In this document: positions 1 to 8,242 of the stretch, piece after piece
Position numbering within the stretch: position 1 is the first letter of the stretch
How the letters are laid out: the number at the start of each line of letters is the position of its first letter
Assembly: GCA_937907395.1 (NCBI GenBank)
Contig: CALCII010000003.1
Coordinates: 18,151 to 82,150, forward strand
Direction: 5' to 3'
From: an uncultured Chitinophagaceae bacterium
GTDB taxonomy: Bacteria > Bacteroidota > Bacteroidia > Chitinophagales > Chitinophagaceae
DNA length: 64,000 bases
Made by a program: the position numbers and the translations under genes
Notes under the pieces: generated by a model
Told to the model about the DNA's origin: nothing
Database searches by the model: none
Seen by the model: only the letters and a program-made list of their open reading frames with translations

Positions 1-735
1 CATCTTCACCATCAATGCACTCAGTACCATTGTAACAGCAGTGGGCGATTGTTCATAGGTATCCGGCTGCCAGGTATGGAATGGGAATACAGGCATCTTT
101 ACTGCAAACGCAACAAAGAATAACCAGAACAACCATGACTGCTGACCAACCGTCAATTTCACGGTGTACAATGAATTCATGGAGAAAGATGCATCCGGTG
201 TTTGATAGTAGAGATACAACAAACCAACCAGCATCAATAAAGAACCTGCAAATGTGTAAACAAAAAATTTAAATGTAACAGGAATTCTTCTTTCACCACC
301 CCAACGGGAGCAGAGGAAGTAAACCGGAATCAATGCCAGCTCCCAGAAGAAGTAGAACAGCAATCCATCAGCTGCCAGGAATACACCCGAGATACCTGCC
401 TGGGCCAGCAACATCAACCCGTAAAACGCATGGCTATTCGCATATTTGTTGCCGTTAGTAGATAAGAAGATCAACGGGTATGCCAGTGCAGTTAATGCAC
501 AAAGCACAGCACTTGCTCCATCCATTTTCAAAGCAAAGGAAGAGCCGAGCTGTGGTAACCAGTTTGCATAAAATTCTCTGTTGGCCGGGCTGTAATCAGC
601 CAGTCCGTAAATCATTGCCGCAAGGGAAACAAGACTTACCAGTAAACTCCATGTTTTAACCTGCTTCTCTCCTTTCAGAAAGAAACCAACCAGTCCTCCA
701 AGCAGCGGGATCAATATCAACAATAATGCAACCAT
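1..735 (-). CDS. nuoM: NADH-quinone oxidoreductase subunit M (partial, N-terminal 245 residues)
   Basis: This is a membrane subunit of the proton-pumping arm of respiratory complex I, related to Mrp-type antiporters. Translating the minus strand from the ATG at 733-735 gives 245 codons without a stop, running off the window edge. The N-terminus (MVALLLILIPLLGG) is hydrophobic. The lumenal/proton-channel signature HTWQPDTYEQSPT near residues 220-232 is typical of NuoM, and several membrane helices are evident. It begins 18 bp after nuoL ends, so it is co-transcribed with the rest of the nuo operon. The C-terminal half and nuoN must lie beyond base 1. The identification is firm; only the truncation by the window limits it. 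Confidence 0.95.
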   Translation of the reverse strand, partial: MVALLLILIPLLGGLVGFFLKGEKQVKTWSLLVSLVSLAAMIYGLADYSPANREFYANWLPQLGSSFALKMDGASAVLCALTALAYPLIFLSTNGNKYANSHAFYGLMLLAQAGISGVFLAADGLLFYFFWELALIPVYFLCSRWGGERRIPVTFKFFVYTFAGSLLMLVGLLYLYYQTPDASFSMNSLYTVKLTVGQQSWLFWLFFVAFAVKMPVFPFHTWQPDTYEQSPTAVTMVLSALMVKM

Positions 736-753
736 AATTCAATGTATCTATGA

Positions 754-2643
754 TCAGATAAATAAAGTCAGAACAATTAATAACAAAATACCCAGTACCA
801 TCCACAGTACATAGCTGCCCACTTGTCCGCTTTGCAGCAAACGAAGCTGGCGACCACCCCACTGTACCGATTTACCAACACCATTCACAATACCATCAAT
901 TCCACTCTTCTCTACATATTTGTTCAAAACAGCACCAAGCCCCTGAAGTGGTTTACTGATGATGTTATCATATAATTCATCCACATACCATTTGTTGACC
1001 AATACTTTTCCAAACCCTGTTGCATCACCTGTTTCAGGATTCTTACTGAAACGGCTCCATGCGTAGGCAATAGCAGCCAGAATCAGAGCAATGCTCACGC
1101 CCAACAACATATACTCAGTTGAATGAGTGATTTCATGTGCTTCCTGCAATTGAGTGGATGCAGCAAATACAGGCGACAGGAAATGATTCAGTTTATGTGC
1201 ATCGGGAGCAAACAATTCGGGAATACCAACAAAGCCTGATACAGCAGCCAATACAGCTAATACAATCAACGGCAGTGTCATTTGCCAGGGGCTTTCATGC
1301 AAGTGATGTTCCTGATCGTGCGTACCACGGAAACTTCCACGGAAAGTCATAGCATATAAACGGAACATATAAAACGCAGTCATCAATGCACCACCCAAAC
1401 CGATCCAGTATAAAACAGGATTATGTGCATACGCCGCCACTAATATTTCATCTTTCGAGAAGAACCCACTGAACGGAGGAATACCGGCAATGGCCACACA
1501 CCCGATAAAGAATGTCCAGTGTGTGATGGGAAGTTTTTTTGCCAGTCCGCCCATTTTCCGGATATCCTGTTCATGATGCATTGCATGAATCACAGAACCG
1601 GCTCCAAGGAATAACAAAGCTTTAAAGAACGCATGTGTCATTACATGAAACACAGCGCCGGTATAAGCACCTACTCCTAAACCGAGAAACATATAGCCGA
1701 GCTGACTTACCGTAGAGTAAGCCAGTACTTTTTTAATATCATTTTGCTTTAATGCAATGGTTGCAGCAAGAATCGCAGTTGCTAATCCGATGATTGCAAC
1801 TACAGATTGTGATACGGGTGCCAGTGTATATAAAATGTTGCTGCGGGCAATCATGTAGATACCGGCAGTTACCATGGTGGCAGCGTGGATGAGAGCCGAT
1901 ACTGGTGTTGGACCAGCCATCGCATCGGGCAACCAGGTATACAAGGGAATTTGCGCACTCTTACCGGTAGCGCCTACAAATAATAGTAATGTGATGATCG
2001 TAAGAACAGCTGTGCCTGCAGATTGTGCCTGTGGAAATATTTCGAGATAAGTTAAGGAACCAAATTGCTGAATGATGAAAAACAAACCGAGCAGAAAACC
2101 AAGATCACCAATACGGTTCATCACAAAAGCCTTACGTGCTGCATTTCCATACTCTGTGTTTTTAAACCAATAACCAATCAACAGGTAGGAACACAAACCA
2201 ACACCTTCCCAACCAATGAACATGATCAGGTAGTTCGCCCCAAGCACCAACAATAACATGCTGAACACAAACAGATTCAGATAAGAGAAATAACGTGCAA
2301 AATGAGGGGCTTCCTCATCATGCATATAAGAAGTGGAATACAGATGAATCAAAAAACCAACACCGGTAATCACCAGCAGGAACAAGGAGCTCAATCTGTC
2401 TACCTGGAATGCAAATGGAATTTTCAAACCGGCTACATCAATGAAATCAAAGAGGTTCACAATCACCGGCGTGCTTTCTGCTCTCACCTCATTAAAAATG
2501 AGCAAGCTTACAATGAAGGAAGCCAATACCACACCACTACCAATGATGCCGGTTAATGACTTACTCAGACTCTTTCTTCCCAATCCGTTAATCAGAAATC
2601 CGATCAGCGGAAACAAGGGAACTAAATAAACCAATTTACTCAT
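754..2643 (-). CDS. nuoL: NADH-quinone oxidoreductase subunit L
   Basis: This is the largest antiporter-like membrane subunit of complex I and sits at the distal end of the membrane arm. The 629-residue product is close to the usual length (about 610-640). It carries family hallmarks: WEGVGLCSYLLIGYW near residue 145, MNRIGDLGF near 175, LPDAMAGPTPVSALIHAATM near 240-260, and KALLFLGAGSVIHAMHHEQD near 345-365. The C-terminal portion contains a hydrophilic stretch and a final hydrophobic segment, consistent with the long lateral helix and its terminal helix. A spacer of about 73 bp with palindromic repeat words separates it from nuoK upstream; nuoM follows after 18 bp. Confidence 0.97.
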   Translation of the reverse strand: MSKLVYLVPLFPLIGFLINGLGRKSLSKSLTGIIGSGVVLASFIVSLLIFNEVRAESTPVIVNLFDFIDVAGLKIPFAFQVDRLSSLFLLVITGVGFLIHLYSTSYMHDEEAPHFARYFSYLNLFVFSMLLLVLGANYLIMFIGWEGVGLCSYLLIGYWFKNTEYGNAARKAFVMNRIGDLGFLLGLFFIIQQFGSLTYLEIFPQAQSAGTAVLTIITLLLFVGATGKSAQIPLYTWLPDAMAGPTPVSALIHAATMVTAGIYMIARSNILYTLAPVSQSVVAIIGLATAILAATIALKQNDIKKVLAYSTVSQLGYMFLGLGVGAYTGAVFHVMTHAFFKALLFLGAGSVIHAMHHEQDIRKMGGLAKKLPITHWTFFIGCVAIAGIPPFSGFFSKDEILVAAYAHNPVLYWIGLGGALMTAFYMFRLYAMTFRGSFRGTHDQEHHLHESPWQMTLPLIVLAVLAAVSGFVGIPELFAPDAHKLNHFLSPVFAASTQLQEAHEITHSTEYMLLGVSIALILAAIAYAWSRFSKNPETGDATGFGKVLVNKWYVDELYDNIISKPLQGLGAVLNKYVEKSGIDGIVNGVGKSVQWGGRQLRLLQSGQVGSYVLWMVLGILLLIVLTLFI

Positions 2644-2716
2644 AAACGCATGCTTAATGCTGAAGGCTGAATGCTAAATGCTGCATTGGGCATTGAGCTT
2701 TCCGCTTTCAGCTTTT
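2644..2716. repeat. Intergenic short-word palindromic spacer (nuoK/nuoL gap)
   Basis: The 73-bp gap is made of repeated variants of AGCATT/AATGCT and AGCTGAAAGC (for example TTAATGCTGAAGGCTGAATG on the plus strand), which can pair with each other locally. It belongs to a class of low-complexity inverted-word spacers that also occupies other gaps in this operon. It encodes nothing recognisable. Confidence 0.6.
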
Positions 2717-3052
2717 TTAATGTTTTAGTCTGTTCAAAAAGTTCACATCCACACTATGAATATTTCTGTACATCATCACAATGATCGCCAACCCCACACT
2801 TACTTCTGCAGCAGCCACCACCATGATAAAGAATACAAACAATTGTGCTTCGGTACCAACATTGGCGGTGGCACTGCCACCAGCAAGATTGGCATAATGC
2901 ATCTTACTGAATGCAACCAGCAACAGGTTCACTGCATTCAGCATTAACTCAATACACATGAAAATAATAATGGCGTTGCGTCTTGTAAGCACTCCCACCA
3001 CTCCAATACTGAAGAGCGACATCGCCAGAATTACATAATAATTTATCGGCAT
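2717..3052 (-). CDS. nuoK: NADH-quinone oxidoreductase subunit K
   Basis: This is a small membrane subunit of complex I at the interface between the quinone module and the antiporter-like subunits. The 111-residue product has three hydrophobic helices. It shows the conserved IFMCIELMLNAVNLLLVAFS stretch with a buried glutamate in helix 2, and a second conserved acidic site in AAAEVSVGLAIIVMMYR in helix 3. The length is typical of the family (about 100-110). It sits between nuoJ and nuoL, with repeat-word spacers of 89 and 73 bp on either side. The ATG start follows the spacer directly and no better start is seen. Confidence 0.95.
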   Translation of the reverse strand: MPINYYVILAMSLFSIGVVGVLTRRNAIIIFMCIELMLNAVNLLLVAFSKMHYANLAGGSATANVGTEAQLFVFFIMVVAAAEVSVGLAIIVMMYRNIHSVDVNFLNRLKH

Positions 3053-3141
3053 AATATTTAGCTTTTAGCTGCCGGCCTATAGCCTTTAGCTTATTCGTTG
3101 ACAATCTGACTAACAGCTATCTGCTATCAGCCAAAAACTTA
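3053..3141. repeat. Intergenic short-word palindromic spacer (nuoJ/nuoK gap)
   Basis: An 89-bp gap built from AGCTTTTAGC, CTATAGCC, TTTAGCTT and AGCTATCTGCTATCAGC words. The arms around GCCGGC (near 3071) form a local hairpin, with AGCTTTTAGCTGCC opposite GGCCTATAGCC-TTTAGCT. It is the same structural class as the nuoK/nuoL gap but uses a different word. No coding potential was seen. Confidence 0.6.
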
Positions 3142-3645
3142 CTAATCTCCTTTCTTACCAATCACCACAGCACCCACCATTGCACTCAGGAACAGAATAC
3201 TACTGATCTCAAAGGGCAATACAAAATCTTTAAACAATACCTGTCCCAGGTTATGAATCAAACCGGTGGTGCCACCTGCATCTGTATGCTGGCCCGCCAA
3301 TGTTTCACTTTTACGAAGCGCTGCCACTATCACCAGCAACAAACTTCCACCTGCTACAGCGCCTGCTAACTGCAGCCATTTATTTTTCTGCGGTTCATTG
3401 TCGGCATTCATATTCATCAACATAATGACAAAGAGGAACAATACCATGATTGCACCTGCATATACAATAATGTTTACAATCGCCAGAAACTGTGCATTTA
3501 AAAGAATATAATGACCGGAGATGGCAAAAAACACAACAATCAGCCACAGTACACTATACACCGGGTTCTTATTGGTCACCATCATCAAAGCTCCTATCAG
3601 TGCCAACACACTCAGGAACCAAAACAGAATTTCAGTAATGTTCAT
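3142..3645 (-). CDS. nuoJ: NADH-quinone oxidoreductase subunit J
   Basis: This is a membrane subunit of complex I next to NuoK and NuoA. The 167-residue protein has five hydrophobic segments. It shows family motifs ALMMVTNKNPVYSVLWLIVV near residues 19-38 and IVNIIVYAGAIMVLFLFVIM near 56-75, the latter being the pi-bulge helix region of NuoJ. It ends in KKGD and its length is normal. The preceding gene nuoI ends 1 bp before its ATG, so the two are very probably translationally coupled. A repeat-word spacer follows before nuoK. Confidence 0.95.
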   Translation of the reverse strand: MNITEILFWFLSVLALIGALMMVTNKNPVYSVLWLIVVFFAISGHYILLNAQFLAIVNIIVYAGAIMVLFLFVIMLMNMNADNEPQKNKWLQLAGAVAGGSLLLVIVAALRKSETLAGQHTDAGGTTGLIHNLGQVLFKDFVLPFEISSILFLSAMVGAVVIGKKGD

Positions 3646-3646
3646 A

Positions 3647-4213
3647 TTAAGCAGTCTGTTGTTTGGTTTTTTCTTTTCGTTCTTGAATCAATCCTTTCGC
3701 CCTTGCAAATCCTTCCGGATCATTTTGCGGATGAGGAATCACCAGGTTGTCTTTACCATAGATGAAACTCTTACGGCTGTAATTCGAAGGAGCAAAGGTT
3801 TCAGAAAGATAGATCGCATCTTTCGGACAAGCTTCTTCACACAAGCCACAGAAAATGCAACGCAACATGTTGATTTCATATTTAGCTGCATATTTTTCTT
3901 CACGGTACAAATGTTCTTCGCCGGGTAAACGTTCTGCCGCATCCATTGTAATTGCTTCTGCCGGACAAGCAACTGCACACAAGCCACAGGCCGTGCAGTT
4001 TTCTCTTCCCTCTGCATCACGATTCAATACGTGCAATCCACGAAAGACAGGGCTGAAGGGCCGTGTTACTTCGGGATAGTTAATCGTTACCTTCTTTTTG
4101 AATATATGCGAAAAGGTAATTCCCATTCCCTTCAGGATGGCCGGAAAATACAAGCGTTCCATCAAGGTTAAAGGACTGCGATTTACCGCTTTTGCTTTGT
4201 TTGTTAATTGCAT
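3647..4213 (-). CDS. nuoI: NADH-quinone oxidoreductase subunit I (two [4Fe-4S])
   Basis: This ferredoxin-like subunit of the peripheral arm passes electrons to the NuoB cluster. The 188-residue protein contains two canonical 4Fe-4S motifs, CTACGLCAVACP near residues 77-88 and CIFCGLCEEACP near 117-128, corresponding to clusters N6a and N6b. The N-terminal segment (LYFPAILKGMGITFSHIF) is the amphipathic membrane-associating region usual for NuoI. The C-terminus is charged (KEKTKQQTA). nuoJ follows after 1 bp; nuoH lies 34 bp upstream. Confidence 0.96.
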   Translation of the reverse strand: MQLTNKAKAVNRSPLTLMERLYFPAILKGMGITFSHIFKKKVTINYPEVTRPFSPVFRGLHVLNRDAEGRENCTACGLCAVACPAEAITMDAAERLPGEEHLYREEKYAAKYEINMLRCIFCGLCEEACPKDAIYLSETFAPSNYSRKSFIYGKDNLVIPHPQNDPEGFARAKGLIQERKEKTKQQTA

Positions 4214-4247
4214 TTATATCTTTTATAAATGTTACCTATTTTATTTC

Positions 4248-5303
4248 TTACTTTATCAACAACATGAATACAGCTGTCAACAGCATCCATATTAATGAAA
4301 TTGGTATCAAAGATTTCCAGCCAAGATTCATCAGCTGATCATAACGGAAACGTGGAATGGTCCAGCGAACCCACATGAATACAAAGATCAGCACGAATAT
4401 TTTGGCAAATAAAGCAAGCAATCCAAGTACTGCCATTGTATTGGTTGATAAACCCCATGCGCTTTCATCATAGAAAGGAATGATATCATAACCGCCGAAA
4501 TACAAGGTGGCCATAACTGCACTGCTGATGAACATATTGATGTATTCAGCAAACAGATAAAAACCAAGCTTCATACTGGAAAATTCTGAGTGATATCCGC
4601 CAATAAGTTCATTCTCTGCTTCAGCAAGGTCAAACGGAGTTCTGTTACATTCTGCAAAAGCGCAGATCAAAAACACCACAAATCCAACCGGCTGCTTGAT
4701 TACGTTCCACCAGCCTTCCTGTTGTTGCTTCACGATTTCACCAAGGCTCAGTGTTCCTGTAGTCATTAACAAAGCAATCAATACAATACCCATTGCCAGT
4801 TCATATGAAATGATTTGTGATGCGGCACGCAAACCTCCCATTAACGAGAACTTATTATTACTTGCCCATGCACCAATCATAATACCATATACACCTAAAC
4901 TCACAACTCCGAAAACATAAAGGATACCAATATTAATGTCGGCTATCTGTAAAGAAATCGTACGGCCAAAAGCTTCCATCTTATCACCCCAGGGAATTAC
5001 AGCACTGGTGATTAATGCAGTGAGCATTGCCAATGATGGCCCGAGAATAAACAAAATTTTATTAGATGCATTTGGAATGATCTCTTCCTTCATAAACAGT
5101 TTCAAACCGTCTGCCAATGGTTGAAACAATCCCAACGGACCGGCACGGTTGGGGCCATAGCGATCCTGAATTACAGCAGCAATCTTACGCTCACCCCATG
5201 TGGCATACATGGCCACCACCATGGAAACAGTAACCACTAAGGCAATGAGAATGAATTTCTCAAGCAATAGTGCCCAATCAATTGCTAATAACATCGTATT
5301 CAT
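4248..5303 (-). CDS. nuoH: NADH-quinone oxidoreductase subunit H
   Basis: This membrane subunit forms most of the quinone-binding chamber of complex I. The 351-residue protein shows the family signatures WGERKIAAVIQDRYGPNRAG near residues 31-50, LQIADINIGILY, and NRTPFDLAEAENELIGGYHS near 221-240 (the acidic loop near the quinone site). It also has RWTIPRFRYDQLMNLGWK near the C-terminus. Eight or so hydrophobic helices are evident. Its ATG overlaps the stop of nuoG (TAATG), indicating translational coupling. Confidence 0.97.
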   Translation of the reverse strand: MNTMLLAIDWALLLEKFILIALVVTVSMVVAMYATWGERKIAAVIQDRYGPNRAGPLGLFQPLADGLKLFMKEEIIPNASNKILFILGPSLAMLTALITSAVIPWGDKMEAFGRTISLQIADINIGILYVFGVVSLGVYGIMIGAWASNNKFSLMGGLRAASQIISYELAMGIVLIALLMTTGTLSLGEIVKQQQEGWWNVIKQPVGFVVFLICAFAECNRTPFDLAEAENELIGGYHSEFSSMKLGFYLFAEYINMFISSAVMATLYFGGYDIIPFYDESAWGLSTNTMAVLGLLALFAKIFVLIFVFMWVRWTIPRFRYDQLMNLGWKSLIPISLIWMLLTAVFMLLIK

Positions 5304-6391
5304 TAATTTTCTTTCTTGATTTGTTTAAATACGTCTGACGTAGCAGGACCTTTCAATTCACTTAAATCCACCTGGTTCACTTCACTCACATTCTTTATGT
5401 TCATCAGTAATTTCGGTTTGCGACCTGTTACTTTTGCAACAGTCTCATGTGGTTTTTGTACACCTACATAATGTCCCTGCGAAATCACAGAATGACGATC
5501 AATTTTTGAAGGACCTTCAATCACCCAATCGCTTACTTTCTTACGTTCAAAACGGCAGGTATTGCAAATCCATTCTTTCACTTCACCCCATTCATCTTTT
5601 CGGGCAGTAACACGAAGTACTTCATCGCCACGCATCCACAATTGTACATTTCCAGAACATTTATCGCAACTGCAATGAGCATCTACAGGTTTCGTAAACC
5701 ATACACGGTTTTTAAAACGGAATGTTTTATCAGTTAAAGCACCAACCGGACAAACATCAATGACATTGCCAATGAAATCATTATCCAGGCTCTTTTCAAT
5801 ATAAGTGGCAATTTCTGCATGATCTCCACGGCTTAAAATACCATGACGGCGTTCACCGCTCACCTGGTCAGCCGTATACACACAACGATAGCAAAGAATA
5901 CAACGGGTCATGTGTAACTGAATGTAAGGACCGAGATTATGCTTTTCAAACGTTCTGCGCTTGAACTCATAGCGGCTGGCACCGGCACCATGCTCATAAC
6001 TCAGATCCTGCAAATGACATTCACCAGCCTGATCACAAACAGGGCAATCAAGGGGATGATTGATTAATAAAAACTCAACCACACCTTTCCGTGCATCAAT
6101 CACACGGTCACTGGTGATATTTTTTACCACCATACCATCCATTACTGTGGTTCGGCAACTTGCAACCAGCTTTGGCATGGGTCTTGGATCTGCAGCCGAT
6201 CCTTGCGCCACTTCAACCAGGCAAGTGCGGCATTTGCCACCACTATCCTTGAGTTTGGAATAATAGCACATGGCCGGAGGCGCCACTTCACCACCAATTT
6301 TACGTGCAGCATTGAGAATCGTTGTTCCCGGCTCCACTTCAACAGTTATGTTGTCGATGGTTACTTTGAATAATTGTTTTTGTTCGCTCAT
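5303..6391 (-). CDS. nuoG: Short NuoG-like iron-sulfur subunit of complex I
   Basis: This subunit carries the iron-sulfur relay of the NADH-oxidising arm. In order: a [2Fe-2S] domain (MCYYSKLKDSGGKCRTC near residues 41-58 with a later Cys), the His/Cys ligand motif HPLDCPVCDQAGECHLQD, a 4Fe-4S motif (RCILCYRCVY with a later CPVGAL), and a further Cys set (HCSCDKCSG ... CNTCRFERK). The protein then stops at 362 residues, so it lacks the large molybdopterin-oxidoreductase-like domain found in 700-900-residue NuoG. Short forms are known in Bacteroidota, so this is a lineage trait and not a truncation. The start is preceded by AGGATAAG. That upstream sequence abuts the inverted repeat of the GxxExxY cassette. 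Confidence 0.93.
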   Translation of the reverse strand: MSEQKQLFKVTIDNITVEVEPGTTILNAARKIGGEVAPPAMCYYSKLKDSGGKCRTCLVEVAQGSAADPRPMPKLVASCRTTVMDGMVVKNITSDRVIDARKGVVEFLLINHPLDCPVCDQAGECHLQDLSYEHGAGASRYEFKRRTFEKHNLGPYIQLHMTRCILCYRCVYTADQVSGERRHGILSRGDHAEIATYIEKSLDNDFIGNVIDVCPVGALTDKTFRFKNRVWFTKPVDAHCSCDKCSGNVQLWMRGDEVLRVTARKDEWGEVKEWICNTCRFERKKVSDWVIEGPSKIDRHSVISQGHYVGVQKPHETVAKVTGRKPKLLMNIKNVSEVNQVDLSELKGPATSDVFKQIKKEN

Positions 6392-6398
6392 CTTATCC

Positions 6399-6437
6399 TT
6401 TTTTCACGCAAAGCCGCAATGGAGCTAAGACGCAAAG
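6399..6437 (+). repeat. Left inverted repeat of GxxExxY cassette
   Basis: This 39-nt repeat starts TTTTTTCACGCAAAGCCGC and ends GCTAAGACGCAAAG. It is the inverted partner of 6819-6856, identical in the outer 14 and inner 11 bases and diverged in the centre. It lies 8 bp from the nuoG start, so it forms part of the nuoG leader. Confidence 0.8.
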
Positions 6438-6438
6438 T

Positions 6439-6815
6439 TTATAAGTTATTGACAATTCTATGAATCCCTGTTTTAATCAGAGGTACATTAAAGTTGATAA
6501 GCAACCCTAATTTACAGTCTGATAATTTTAAATATGTCTGCACTTGTTTATAATGAATATCAGCAAGTGCTTCAACTGATTTTAATTCTATAATCACTTT
6601 ATCTTCTACAATCACATCTGCCCTGAAAACAACTTCCATTTTTATTTCTTCATGAATCAGTGGTACAGGATGTTGTCTTTTAAAACTTAAGCCTGTTTTA
6701 CTTAATTCATAACAAAAAAGTTCTTCATAAACACTTTCAAACAAACCGGCCCATATTGTTTATGAATCTTAAAACATAAATCGACTACTACTTTTGAAAT
6801 TTCATTTTCTGTCAT
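6439..6815 (-). pseudogene. GxxExxY family protein, frameshifted
   Basis: The first part, from ATG at 6815, reads MTENEISKVVVDLCFKIHKQ and continues YGP. The second part, in another frame, continues LFESVYEELFCYELSKTG and ends RIVNNL at 6439. Adding one G in the CCGG tract near 6745-6750 (minus strand GGGCCGG) joins them into a ~125-residue protein of the GxxExxY family. In that family this stretch would read GLFESVY, the name-giving motif. The second part also holds a PD-(D/E)XK-like core: FRADVIVEDKVIIELKSVE with D, then E-x-K. The downstream part could start at a TTG at 6744. The lesion could be a real mutation or a sequence error. The biochemical function of the family is not known to me. 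Confidence 0.8.
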
Positions 6816-6818
6816 CTT

Positions 6819-6856
6819 CTTTGCGTCTTTCTTACTTGGCGCCTTTGCGTGAAAAA
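6819..6856 (-). repeat. Right inverted repeat of GxxExxY cassette
   Basis: This 38-nt repeat reads on the minus strand TTTTTCACGCAAAGGCGCC ... AAGACGCAAAG. It is the inverted partner of 6399-6437. Its outer end sits 4 bp from the nuoF stop codon and its inner end 3 bp from the ATG of the GxxExxY frame. It also contains its own internal near-palindrome (CTTTGCGT.C and CTTTGCGTG as a repeated word). Confidence 0.8.
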
Positions 6857-6859
6857 TTT

Positions 6860-8215
6860 TTACGCCGGCATTACCTCCAATGGCTTCGCATAATTCGCCA
6901 ATCCATAATTTCTTACCAACGCATCTGAAGGATTGGTGATATGCCATTCAAACTCATCACGGAAATGACGAATAGCTGCCGCAACCGGCCATGCTGCTGC
7001 ATCACCTAACGGACAAATTGTATTTCCTTCAATCTTGCGTTGAATATCCCACAACAGATCAATATCACTCATCGTTCCCTTACCCTGTTCAATCTTCAAC
7101 AGAATTTTTTCCATCCAACCGGTTCCTTCACGACAGGGAGAACATTGTCCGCAACTTTCATGACGGTAAAATCTAGCCAATGTATACGTATGTTTCACTA
7201 CGCATTGATCTTCATCCATCACAATAAAACCACCGCTACCCATCATGGTACCGGTTGCAAATCCCCCATCACTTAAACTTTCATACGTCATCATTCTGGT
7301 TTCGCCCTTTGCTGTTTTCAATAACAGATTGGCAGGGAGAATAGGAACAGAAGAACCGCCAGGGATACATGCTTTCAGGCGTTTTCCATTGGCAATACCA
7401 CCACAATATTCATCGCTGTAAATAAATTCTTCTACTGAAATATTCATTTCAATTTCATACACTCCGGGTTTATTGATATTCCCGCAAGCTGAAATCAGTT
7501 TCGTTCCGGTTGATTTACCGATACCGATTTTTGCATACTCTTCACCACCATCGTTGATGATGGGAACTACGGCAGCAATCGTCTCTACATTGTTCACCAC
7601 TGTTGGGCACCCCCACAATCCTTTTACAGCAGGAAACGGAGGTTTGATACGAGGGTTTCCACGTTTTCCTTCTAATGATTCAATCAATGCCGTTTCTTCT
7701 CCGCAGATATAAGCACCGGCGCCTGGTTGTACAAAAATGTCGCAATCAAATCCGCTGCCTAATATATTCTTACCCAACCATCCGGCATTTCTTGCTTCCT
7801 GAACAGCCTGTTCCAGAATTTCTTTCACCCACCAGTATTCACCACGGATATAGATATAAGAACGATTACTACCCAATGCAAAAGATGCGCAAATCATTCC
7901 CTCAATTAATAAGTGAGGAATGAATTCCATGAGGAAACGATCTTTGAATGTGCCCGGTTCACTCTCATCGGCATTCACAACCAGATAGCGGGGCATACCT
8001 TCCGGCTTTGCCAGGAAGCTCCATTTCATACCGGTTGGGAAACCGGCACCACCACGGCCACGCAAACCACTTTTCTTTACTTCTTCCACCACCGCTTCAG
8101 GAGTCATACCCTTCAGCACTTTCTCCACACTACGATAACCACCTTCACGACGGTATACATCATAATGCCTGATCCCTTCGATATGTGCTTTGTCTAATAA
8201 TAATTTTCTTCCCAT
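6860..8215 (-). CDS. nuoF: NADH-quinone oxidoreductase subunit F (NADH/FMN site)
   Basis: This catalytic subunit oxidises NADH with FMN and passes electrons to cluster N3. The 451-residue protein has the nucleotide/FMN-binding GLRGRGGAGFPTGMKW near residues 50-65, NADESEPGTFKDR near 82-94, and AGAYICGEETALIESLEGKR near 165-185. It also has the N3 cluster motif ESCGQCSPCREGTGW near 345-360, with the fourth ligand in GNTICPLGDAA. Length is normal. In the operon it follows a 69-residue membrane protein by 27 bp, and its stop codon abuts the outer end of the GxxExxY inverted repeat. Confidence 0.97.
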   Translation of the reverse strand: MGRKLLLDKAHIEGIRHYDVYRREGGYRSVEKVLKGMTPEAVVEEVKKSGLRGRGGAGFPTGMKWSFLAKPEGMPRYLVVNADESEPGTFKDRFLMEFIPHLLIEGMICASFALGSNRSYIYIRGEYWWVKEILEQAVQEARNAGWLGKNILGSGFDCDIFVQPGAGAYICGEETALIESLEGKRGNPRIKPPFPAVKGLWGCPTVVNNVETIAAVVPIINDGGEEYAKIGIGKSTGTKLISACGNINKPGVYEIEMNISVEEFIYSDEYCGGIANGKRLKACIPGGSSVPILPANLLLKTAKGETRMMTYESLSDGGFATGTMMGSGGFIVMDEDQCVVKHTYTLARFYRHESCGQCSPCREGTGWMEKILLKIEQGKGTMSDIDLLWDIQRKIEGNTICPLGDAAAWPVAAAIRHFRDEFEWHITNPSDALVRNYGLANYAKPLEVMPA

Positions 8216-8242
8216 TTATTTCCGCTTTTAGCAATAATGCTT

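Larger units (their letters stand above)
6399..6856. mobile_element. GxxExxY cassette bounded by ~38-bp inverted repeats
   Basis: A 458-bp unit lies exactly between nuoF (stop at 6860) and nuoG (ATG at 6391). It consists of one open frame (6439-6815, frameshifted) flanked by imperfect inverted repeats at 6399-6437 and 6819-6856. Both repeats begin (outside to inside) TTTTTCACGCAAAG and end AAGACGCAAAG. The stop codon lies 1 bp inside one repeat and the ATG 3 bp inside the other, so nothing is spare. The interior is more AT-rich than the nuo genes. No target-site duplication is obvious, and no transposase is encoded beyond the PD-(D/E)XK-like protein. Calling it mobile is an inference from compactness, the inverted ends and its position inside a conserved operon. 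Confidence 0.6.

Noticed and set aside
656..862. 68-codon minus-strand frame overlapping the nuoM start and nuoL end
   Set aside because: It lies in another frame over two well-recognised complex I genes and has no family features.
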